Below are positions 5,560-12,767 of a stretch of 16,831 bases of DNA, one piece after another (position 1 is the first letter of the stretch; every line of letters begins with the position of its first letter). The stretch is from NCBI GenBank assembly GCA_031279305.1, contig JAITIS010000046.1, positions 1 to 16,831 on the forward strand. The letters are read 5' to 3'. The notes below the pieces were generated by a model. It saw nothing but the letters and a program-made list of their open reading frames with translations. It ran no database searches and was not told the DNA's origin. Made by a program: the position numbers and the translations under genes. Source of the stretch: Candidatus Margulisiibacteriota bacterium (GTDB taxonomy: Bacteria > Margulisbacteria > Termititenacia > Termititenacales > Termititenacaceae).

Positions 5560-8364
5560 ATGATAACAACGACCGCGACCAAAACGCAAAAGGTATATTT
5601 CTTCGGCAAGGGCCGGGCCGAGGGCAGCGGCGCGCTGCGCGACCTGCTGGGCGGCAAAGGCGCCGGCTTGGCGGAGATGACCAATAGCGGCGTGGCCGTG
5701 CCGGCCGGTTTTACCATCACCACCGAGATGTGCGACCAATTCTACAAAAATGACAGGCGGTTTCCCGCCGGTCTGGAGGACGAAGTCAACAGCAACGTCG
5801 CCAAACTGGAGGAAGCGATGGGTATGCGGCTCGGCGATGAAAATAATCCTCTGCTGGTCTCCGTGCGCAGCGGCGCGCGCGAGTCTATGCCGGGGATGAT
5901 GGACACGATACTCAATCTAGGCATCAATGACCGGGTGGTCGCGGCGCTGATCAAAAAGACCGGCAACCCGCGTTTTGCTTGGGATTCTTACCGTCGTTTT
6001 ATCCAGATGTTTTCCGACGTGGCGATGGATGTCGACAAGCATCTTTTCGAGCGCGCGCTGACCGAGGCCAAATACGCCATAGCCGGGCGCGCTGGCAAAG
6101 ATAAAAAAGACGTGAAAGACACAGACCTTACGGCTGAGGAATTAGAAAAATTAGTTGGCGAGTACAAGGCTATATATAAGAAAGCCAGAGGCGAGGATTT
6201 TCCGCAGGAGCCGAAAGCCCAGCTCTGGGCGGCGATCAAGGCCGTGTTTAACAGCTGGAACAACGAGCGCGCCATCATCTACCGCCAGAAATACAATATC
6301 AAAGGCCTGCTCGGCACCGCGGTCAATGTGCAGGCGATGGTTTTCGGCAATATGGGCGACAGCTCCGCCACCGGCGTGTGTTTTTCGCGCAACCCCGCTT
6401 CCGGCGAAAATAAATTTTACGGTGAATTTCTCCTCAACGCGCAGGGCGAAGACGTGGTGGCCGGCATACGCACTCCGCAGAAAATCTCGCTGGAAGCCTC
6501 GCGGGAATGGGCTAGGCAGAATGATATTTCCGAAGCAGACCGGCGGGCTAAATATCCTTCGCTGGAAGAGCTGATGCCGGAAACATACAAACAGCTTTTG
6601 AGCTACAAAATTATGCTGGAAAAACATTACCGGGCTATGCAGGATATGGAGTTTACCATTCAGGAAAACAAGCTCTATATGCTCCAGACCCGCAACGGCA
6701 AACGCACGGGTTTCGCGGCGGTGCGCTGCGCCTGTGAAATGCTCAAGGAAGGCCTGATCGACGAGCCGACGGCGGTGAGCCGGGTGCAGCCCGATCAGCT
6801 GAATGAGCTGCTGCGTCCCGTGTTTGACAGGGCCGACCGCGACGCGGCGGCTCAGGCCGGGCGCGTGCTGGCCAGAGGCTTAAACGCCGGTCCCGGCGCG
6901 GCCTGCGGCCGGGTGTATTTCAGCGCTCCAGAAGCGATCGAGGCGGCGGATAAAAACAAAGAAAAAGTGGTGCTGGTGCGCATCGAAACCACGCCGGAAG
7001 ACATCAAAGGTATGCTGGTGGCCGAGGGCATTCTCACCGCTTTAGGCGGCGCCACTTCGCACGCCGCGGTGGTGGCTAGACAGCTCGGCACAGTCTGCGT
7101 GGCCGGCTGCGGCGCGCTGAATATCGACTATGCCAATAAACTGATGACTGTCGGCGGCCGGACTATCCGGCAGGGCGATTATATTTCGGTGGACGGCTTC
7201 ACCGGAGAAGTTTTTGCGGGGCAGATCAAGACCAGACCGTCGGAGATACTGCAGGTGCTGCGGGAAAAATCTCTGGCCCCGGAAAAATCCGCGCTGTACC
7301 GGCAGTACAAAACTATTATGGACGCCGCGGCCAAACTGAAAAAACTGGGCGTGCGCGCCAACGCCGACCAGCCCGATCAGGCCGCTGACGCGCTGATTTT
7401 TGGCGCGGAAGGCATCGGCCTGTGCCGCACCGAGCATATGTTTTTCGGCGGCGACCGGATCAAGGCCGTGCGCGAGATGATCCTGTCTGAAAATGCCGAA
7501 GGCCGCCAGAAAGCGCTGGCTAAACTCCTGCCGATGCAGGTGGAGGATTTTACCGGACTTTTTCGGGCGATGAGCGGCCTGCCGGTGACGATCCGGCTGC
7601 TGGATCCGCCGCTGCACGAATTTTTGCCCAGCAAAGAGCTGGAGATCGAGGAGCTGGCCAATGAAATGGGCGCGACGGTCGAGCAGCTAAATTTCAAGAT
7701 CAAGCAGCTGCACGAATTTAATCCGATGTTAGGCCACCGCGGCTGCCGGCTGGGCATCACTTACCCGGAAATATTTAATATGCAGGTCGAGGCTATTATC
7801 AAAGCCGCCGCCGCGCTCAAAAAATCTGGGCAGGACGTCATACCGGAAATAATGATCCCGCTGGTCGGCCATATCCAAGAGCTGAAAATACTCAAGGATA
7901 ACGCCATCGCGGTGATTCAGCGCGCGCTAAAAGAAACCGGCGTGGAGCTGACCTATAAAATCGGCACGATGATCGAGGTGCCGCGCGCCGCAATGACCGC
8001 CGATGAGATCGCCGTCGAGGCGGAATTTTTCTCTTTTGGCACGAATGACCTGACGCAAATGGCCTGCGGTTTTTCCCGCGACGACAGCGGCAAATTTCTG
8101 CCGGAGTATGTGGCCAAAGGCATTTACGACAGAGACCCCTTTCAGACGCTAGATCAGGACGGCGTCGGACGGATGATGCGCTATGCCATCGAACACGGGC
8201 GTAAAGTGCGCCCGGACCTTAAAATTGGCATCTGCGGCGAGCACGGCGGCGATCCTGACACTGTGCAGTTCTGCCATAAGATCGGCTTGAATTATGTTTC
8301 CTGCTCGCCGTTCCGCGTGCCGTTAGCCATCTTGGCCGCCGCCCACGCCGCGTTAAAAAAATAA
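5560..8364 (+). CDS. ppdK: Pyruvate, phosphate dikinase
   Basis: A cytoplasmic enzyme that interconverts pyruvate + ATP + phosphate and phosphoenolpyruvate + AMP + diphosphate, usual in anaerobes with PPi-based glycolysis. The 934 residues carry the N-terminal ATP-grasp signature GGKGAGLAEMTNSGVAVPAG, then the swivelling phosphohistidine loop GGATSHAAVVAR with catalytic His501. The C-terminal PEP/pyruvate barrel follows, with GLCRTEHMF, GTMIEVPRAAM, FFSFGTNDLTQM and ICGEHGGDP with catalytic Cys892. All domains look complete. The length is somewhat above the common 870-890, with part of the excess likely in a Lys-rich segment near residue 170-210. A clear Shine-Dalgarno (AAGGAG) precedes ATG 5560. 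The gene is transcribed alone between its own promoter and a strong terminator, diverging from the SNF2 gene. Confidence 0.98.
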   Translation: MITTTATKTQKVYFFGKGRAEGSGALRDLLGGKGAGLAEMTNSGVAVPAGFTITTEMCDQFYKNDRRFPAGLEDEVNSNVAKLEEAMGMRLGDENNPLLVSVRSGARESMPGMMDTILNLGINDRVVAALIKKTGNPRFAWDSYRRFIQMFSDVAMDVDKHLFERALTEAKYAIAGRAGKDKKDVKDTDLTAEELEKLVGEYKAIYKKARGEDFPQEPKAQLWAAIKAVFNSWNNERAIIYRQKYNIKGLLGTAVNVQAMVFGNMGDSSATGVCFSRNPASGENKFYGEFLLNAQGEDVVAGIRTPQKISLEASREWARQNDISEADRRAKYPSLEELMPETYKQLLSYKIMLEKHYRAMQDMEFTIQENKLYMLQTRNGKRTGFAAVRCACEMLKEGLIDEPTAVSRVQPDQLNELLRPVFDRADRDAAAQAGRVLARGLNAGPGAACGRVYFSAPEAIEAADKNKEKVVLVRIETTPEDIKGMLVAEGILTALGGATSHAAVVARQLGTVCVAGCGALNIDYANKLMTVGGRTIRQGDYISVDGFTGEVFAGQIKTRPSEILQVLREKSLAPEKSALYRQYKTIMDAAAKLKKLGVRANADQPDQAADALIFGAEGIGLCRTEHMFFGGDRIKAVREMILSENAEGRQKALAKLLPMQVEDFTGLFRAMSGLPVTIRLLDPPLHEFLPSKELEIEELANEMGATVEQLNFKIKQLHEFNPMLGHRGCRLGITYPEIFNMQVEAIIKAAAALKKSGQDVIPEIMIPLVGHIQELKILKDNAIAVIQRALKETGVELTYKIGTMIEVPRAAMTADEIAVEAEFFSFGTNDLTQMACGFSRDDSGKFLPEYVAKGIYDRDPFQTLDQDGVGRMMRYAIEHGRKVRPDLKIGICGEHGGDPDTVQFCHKIGLNYVSCSPFRVPLAILAAAHAALKK

Positions 8365-8387
8365 AGCCAAAGTTTGATTTTGTCCAA

Positions 8388-8417
8388 AAAGAGAGGCTGC
8401 CCAGCCTCTCTTTGTTT
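8388..8417 (+). terminator. Intrinsic terminator of ppdK
   Basis: A perfect 11-base-pair stem, AAAGAGAGGCT (8388-8398) with AGCCTCTCTTT (8403-8413), encloses a 4-base GCCC loop. T-rich sequence follows (TTTGTTT). It lies 23 bases after the ppdK stop. The A-run on the 5' side suggests some activity in the opposite direction too. Confidence 0.9.
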
Positions 8418-8424
8418 AGTCAAT

Positions 8425-8490
8425 ATATTACGTATTTGTAATATTATATATTATATAATACATATTTGTAATAATTACTGATTTGTATGA
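8425..8490. repeat. AT-rich cluster of short inverted and direct repeats
   Basis: The block contains ATATTAC-6-GTAATAT (8425-8444), TATTATAT-3-ATATAATA (8442-8460) and GTAAT-1-ATTAC (8468-8478). The 10-mer ATTTGTAATA occurs at 8434-8443 and 8464-8473, 30 bases apart (about three helical turns), and a partial third copy, ATTTGTAT, starts at 8481. It lies between the ppdK terminator and the promoter of the next gene. Operator array, curved DNA or an AT-binding site are all possible. Confidence 0.55.
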
Positions 8491-8543
8491 TCTGTATTTT
8501 TGCCTTCAACAGCCTAAATTTTATTTTAGCGCAGCCCTTGGCA

Positions 8544-8574
8544 TTTATTTTGTAAAGTAAGGGCAAAGTATAAT
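8544..8574 (+). promoter_or_regulatory. Promoter for the 8628-12735 gene pair
   Basis: A perfect TATAAT at 8569-8574 is preceded by only weak -35 candidates: TTTATT at 8544-8549 (spacer 19) or TTATTT one base later (spacer 18). The leader would be about 48 bases and ends in a strong Shine-Dalgarno (GGGAGG) ahead of ATG 8628. The weak -35 fits a promoter helped by an activator, perhaps acting at the AT-rich repeats upstream. Confidence 0.45.
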
Positions 8575-8627
8575 TAGAAGTTTTGAACAAATCACTTCAA
8601 AATTTTAATTAGAAAGGGAGGCAGGCA

Positions 8628-8933
8628 ATGGATATTTTGCATAATCTGTACGTGAACACCGGCTTAAAAGGTCTGGTGCAATTTTTCTCGGCAAAAGCGC
8701 CGCCTAAAAAAACAACCGCGGTAAATATTCTGGAAAACACCGGAGTGTCGGGCGCCGCGGGATTTTTTGAGGCGCACCCGGCGCGTCTGGCCGCGGCGCT
8801 CGGCGGTGAACTGCAAAAGTTTTTCTTGCCGGAAACTGCCGTGCCCGGGCCGGTAAAAATAATTGCCGGCGAGGAGCGGCTGACGCCTGTTTCTTATGCT
8901 CTGCCGCCTGCTGGGGCGAGAGCAACGCGCTGA
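8628..8933 (+). CDS. Small protein of unknown function with an internal repeat, upstream partner of the NadE-like gene
   Basis: A strong Shine-Dalgarno precedes ATG 8628; the product has 101 residues. I do not recognise the family. Two segments line up with a 27-residue period: Asn10-Thr-Gly..Gly15..Phe19-Phe20.Ala22 and Asn37-Thr-Gly..Gly42..Phe46-Phe47.Ala49. The rest is Ala/Gly/Pro-rich, with no signal peptide, membrane helix or cysteine. The stop is 25 bases before the next gene, which has its own Shine-Dalgarno, so the two form an operon. An accessory or targeting role for the large downstream protein is a guess from position only. Confidence 0.6.
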   Translation: MDILHNLYVNTGLKGLVQFFSAKAPPKKTTAVNILENTGVSGAAGFFEAHPARLAAALGGELQKFFLPETAVPGPVKIIAGEERLTPVSYALPPAGARATR

Positions 8934-8958
8934 CAGCAAATAACAAAGGACGCAGGCT

Positions 8959-11900
8959 ATGCACCGCAAGGTTTTTTCGCTGTCCGCGCTGGCCAAAGAA
9001 GTAAAAACAGCGGACTATGCCCAAGCCCGGCGTTTGTTTGCGCCGGGACAGACGCTGACTTTTAACCGCGGCGGAGACGGCTACACCGATCCGGATATTT
9101 ACCCCGATCACGTTATTTTGCCGCTGAGCGCCTATAATGATCTGGCCGGCTATGTGCCGGCGCAGAAAATGCGGGGGCTAAAATTCAGCCTGATTCACGA
9201 CAGGGGCTTGTATCCGCTATTTTTTTACGAGCCGCGCCGGCAGGAATTGACTATGTCTCTGGATTATCTGGAATACGCGCGTTTTGGCCGGCACAAACAC
9301 ACCAAATACGCCGAGCGGATAATCGAACATTGTATCATCGGCGCTTTGGCCGGAGCTGGCGCGGCGGAGCGGTTTGAGAGAGACAACAGGTCGGCGAAAC
9401 TGTTGGCCTCAGCCGCGCGCGAAACGCTTGCGGCCTACAAAAATTTTCAAACCGCGCGCGCCGCCGCCCGCCGTCCGCTCAAAATACAGGGCATTTCGCT
9501 GAATGTGAAATCCGGGGATTTTGCCGGCAATACGGCCAAGATACTGGAAGCCCTGCACAGAGCCAAAAAAGAGGGAGTACATCTGGCGGTTTTCCCGGAA
9601 TTGATAATGAGTTCTTATCAGGTGCTGGACTCGATCACCCGCCCTGCCTATCTGGAAAAACAATCCGCTGCGGTGCTTTTTATTCACGGCGCGCAGAGCC
9701 GGATGTTCAATGAGGATCTGCATAGCTGTCTCTCGAACTGCGGATTGCTCAAAGAACACGCGGCGGAGACTGCGGAGCGGATGCGGGATGCGGCGGAGCT
9801 TTTTGATGAAGAGTACCGGCGGTTCGGCTGGACGAACGGCGATTATCCGCCGCTCAATCTGCCGCTGAAAAAAGATTATCTGCTCAAGCATCTGGATAAA
9901 CTGGCGGCTAAGCTGCCGCGCCGGGCCGAACTGCTCCGGTATTGCGCGGACATTTACGCTGATCTGGGCATAGCTTGTATCCTGCCGGCCGCTTTGCCGA
10001 CCGGCGGCCAGCCCTACAACGGCGCCTACGTATTCCGCGCGGATGGTACGTTAGCTCTGCAGATGGAAAAACAGAGACTGGCTGATGACCCCAGCACCTA
10101 TTTTATAGAAAAGCATATTTTCAAGCCCGGCAACCCGAATAAAAAATACGTATTCCGGCTGCGCGGCTGGAATATCGGCCTGTCGGACTGCGAGGATATG
10201 TGGCAGGAAAGCAGCCAAAAAATTATCGCCAAACTCCAGCACGCCACGGGCGGACTGGTGCAGGATCCGCTGCTCAAAGACGAGCTTTGTACCGGCTCGG
10301 AATTTGACCTCAATGTTTCGGCTTCGCCGGAGCAGACAGGCAGGCTGATCCCGCGCCGGCTGGACACTGTCGACTGGAATAATCTGCCGCCGAATTTTTA
10401 TCTGCTGGAAGGCGGCGCTTATACTTTTGAGGCTCCGCGTTCGGACACGCGCAAAGAGCTTATTTCCACCATCGCCGCGCATCACGGCACGCCTTTTATG
10501 TATATCAATTCACTGGGCGGCTATGACAATATTTTGATGGCCGGCGGCAGTTTTATTTATGACGGATACGGCCGGCTGCTCGGCACAGGCCGGCAGTACC
10601 GGGATTCGACGCTGACGGTGAGCTTAAATCCCAATACGGCGCTGAGCGTGGCGCCGGAAAATAAAGGCGATCAAATCGCTCCGCCCGCCGAACAGGCAAT
10701 CAATAATCTGATTTTGAGCGTCGCGGATTATGTGTACAAGACGCGCAAAACTTATCTGACTTTTTACAATAACGGATCGACAACGGCGCTTTTTTTGCAG
10801 AGGGTCATCAGCGAAGCCCAGAGCTGGCAGGCGGAATATATCATCGCGGACATACTGCGCAGCGCGCCCGGAATGGACGAAACAGAACTCAAGAGCGCCA
10901 AAGCCTCTCTGCTCCAGCGCGGCCGGCTGTTTGGCGTGAAGACGCATATTATGCCCACGCTCAATCACCGCCTGCTCAAAGAATTATGCGCCGGCCTCTG
11001 GTCGGCTATCCGCAATCACAGCGATGTCCAGCTCTCGGTGCTGTTTTTCCCGGATATTATGCTTAATCCCGCGTCGCTGCTTAATAATCCTGTCGCCAAA
11101 ACTATACTGTATATTTTTGGCGCGAGCGTGATTTTTACGCTGGCAGCGGCTTTTCTCCTGATCTGGCCGCTGATCAATCTCTCCGGCCGTGTCCTGCGTC
11201 CGCTAGGCCGGGCTTTTATGCGGCTTGCCGGCCTGCGCCGTCCGCACGCGCGCGATTCTTTTAATGAAAGACTGGCGGCGGCCCTGCAGGAAAAAGAAAA
11301 ACATCTGCCGCCCAAAGTTATTTTCGAACTGCGCACAATGCTGGCAGACAAAGAAAAAGAGCATATGTCACGGGTGGCGCGCCGGCTGAAAATGGCGGCC
11401 TACGCCGAGGCTTTTTTCACGGATCTATTGTCCCTGCTGCGCGGCGCGCTGATGTGGCTGGACCGCAAGATCAAAGACGCGCAGGGGCATCAGTCGCTCA
11501 ATATCGGCAGTATCACCGGCACGCGCAAAAACCGCGGGCGTTTTACCAGCGGCGGCGCGGAGACGGCTGGTTTTAATCCGGCGCATACGCTGGCCAAAAG
11601 CGAGATCGATATTCTGTATCTGGAGCTGCTGAAAAAAGATCTGTCGCGTCCGGTGAGCGCGGCGGAACATCTTTTGCTGACCGCTTATCTGTACCGCCAG
11701 CTGCAAGTGATGTCTGTCTGGACGGAAAATGAAAAACTGCCGGTAAAAATCGCCAAAAATATTCCGTTTATCGGCAAATATTTCTGGCGGATAACGCCCG
11801 CCGGCATCAAAAAATATCACGCGGCGGTTTGGAAAGGCATCCGCGCGCTGGCTGTCGACGATAAACGCCGGGCGCAATTAGATAAAATCATCGCTAGGCT

Positions 11901-12735
11901 GGATGGACCTTTGGGTGAAACCCCGCTGAAACCTAAAAACACTGCCTTTCACCGCCCGGCGGAAAAAGAACTGTACTGGCGTTTTCGGCCGACCCGCTAT
12001 AACAATCCGGCTCCAGAAACGATGCTGGCGCGCATCGATAAATATCTGACCGGTAAAAATATTAAGCAGATGGTTTTTTTGAAAGATTATATCGATCACG
12101 AAAAAATTTTTTCCTGGAGCGAATACGCGCATTTTCTGGCCTATAATATCAGCCGCTATGACGCGACCAGACACAAAAACACCGCGCTGTTAGGCCCGAT
12201 ACTCAATATCAAAACGCCCGGCTCGCACGTGGAGATACTGAGTCAGGAAGCGGATACCTATCATTCCGTTCTAAAAGAAGCGCAGGCTTGCGCCGACGAG
12301 CTGAAGCGCATCGCTTTGCTAGACCGTCGCGCGCTGGATATTACGCTCAAAGGCAGTCTGCCGATCGTGGTGAGCGCGGGGCAGAATGGCTGGATCGAGC
12401 GCGATTATGAGGAAAGCCTGCTGAAAGCCCAATTTGCGCAATATAAAGACGCGGCGTATCCGCTGGTCATCATCGACACGCTGAATAACGCCACGGATTC
12501 TACGGCTCTGCGGCTGGCCAGAGCCAGGAATTTCAAGGCGTTGGTCGTCACCTCTCCGGAAGAACTGCCCGGCCTGCGGATACCGGATAATTTGACGGAC
12601 ATAGATTATTTTTATGTTTTTCCTTCCCGAACGCAAAAAGAGCGGTTTTTGCGGGAACTGCAGCGGACTAAAATTTCACCGCGGGAACTGAGCGAACGCA
12701 GCCGACCGCTAGGCGAGGATGAATGGGGCATATAA
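8959..12735 (+). CDS. NadE-like membrane protein: intact-looking glutaminase (nitrilase) domain, degenerate NAD-synthetase domain, novel C-terminal half
   Basis: The 1258-residue protein has a unique N-terminal region of about 170 residues. A carbon-nitrogen hydrolase domain follows, with the Glu-Lys-Cys triad: VFPELIMSS (Glu214), MEKQRL (Lys371) and LSDCEDMW (Cys411). The last resembles the ICEDLW of glutamine-dependent NAD synthetase. NLNVSASP-like FDLNVSASP and the segment NSLGGYDNILMAGGSFIYDG match the later glutaminase motifs of that enzyme. The synthetase part begins (INNLILSVADYVYK), but the ATP-pyrophosphatase signature SGGxDS is replaced by NNGSTT (604-609), and the domain breaks off at a hydrophobic segment (about 714-740). 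The following 520 residues, basic at first, match no family I recognise. AAGGA lies 9 bases before ATG 8959. NAD synthesis activity is doubtful; amidase, scaffold or sensor roles are open. Confidence 0.65.
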   Translation: MHRKVFSLSALAKEVKTADYAQARRLFAPGQTLTFNRGGDGYTDPDIYPDHVILPLSAYNDLAGYVPAQKMRGLKFSLIHDRGLYPLFFYEPRRQELTMSLDYLEYARFGRHKHTKYAERIIEHCIIGALAGAGAAERFERDNRSAKLLASAARETLAAYKNFQTARAAARRPLKIQGISLNVKSGDFAGNTAKILEALHRAKKEGVHLAVFPELIMSSYQVLDSITRPAYLEKQSAAVLFIHGAQSRMFNEDLHSCLSNCGLLKEHAAETAERMRDAAELFDEEYRRFGWTNGDYPPLNLPLKKDYLLKHLDKLAAKLPRRAELLRYCADIYADLGIACILPAALPTGGQPYNGAYVFRADGTLALQMEKQRLADDPSTYFIEKHIFKPGNPNKKYVFRLRGWNIGLSDCEDMWQESSQKIIAKLQHATGGLVQDPLLKDELCTGSEFDLNVSASPEQTGRLIPRRLDTVDWNNLPPNFYLLEGGAYTFEAPRSDTRKELISTIAAHHGTPFMYINSLGGYDNILMAGGSFIYDGYGRLLGTGRQYRDSTLTVSLNPNTALSVAPENKGDQIAPPAEQAINNLILSVADYVYKTRKTYLTFYNNGSTTALFLQRVISEAQSWQAEYIIADILRSAPGMDETELKSAKASLLQRGRLFGVKTHIMPTLNHRLLKELCAGLWSAIRNHSDVQLSVLFFPDIMLNPASLLNNPVAKTILYIFGASVIFTLAAAFLLIWPLINLSGRVLRPLGRAFMRLAGLRRPHARDSFNERLAAALQEKEKHLPPKVIFELRTMLADKEKEHMSRVARRLKMAAYAEAFFTDLLSLLRGALMWLDRKIKDAQGHQSLNIGSITGTRKNRGRFTSGGAETAGFNPAHTLAKSEIDILYLELLKKDLSRPVSAAEHLLLTAYLYRQLQVMSVWTENEKLPVKIAKNIPFIGKYFWRITPAGIKKYHAAVWKGIRALAVDDKRRAQLDKIIARLDGPLGETPLKPKNTAFHRPAEKELYWRFRPTRYNNPAPETMLARIDKYLTGKNIKQMVFLKDYIDHEKIFSWSEYAHFLAYNISRYDATRHKNTALLGPILNIKTPGSHVEILSQEADTYHSVLKEAQACADELKRIALLDRRALDITLKGSLPIVVSAGQNGWIERDYEESLLKAQFAQYKDAAYPLVIIDTLNNATDSTALRLARARNFKALVVTSPEELPGLRIPDNLTDIDYFYVFPSRTQKERFLRELQRTKISPRELSERSRPLGEDEWGI

Positions 12736-12747
12736 ATCCGGCGGACG

Positions 12748-12756
12748 TGCTATAAT
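12748..12756 (+). promoter_or_regulatory. Extended -10 element 11 bases before the dnaG start
   Basis: TG (12748-12749), one base, and a perfect TATAAT (12751-12756) lie 11 bases from ATG 12768. A transcript starting 6-7 bases after the -10 would have a leader of about 4-6 bases. No Shine-Dalgarno is present in the 32-base gap after the upstream stop. No convincing -35 is seen, which extended -10 promoters can do without. Confidence 0.5.
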
Positions 12757-12767
12757 TCCTGTCCCCT

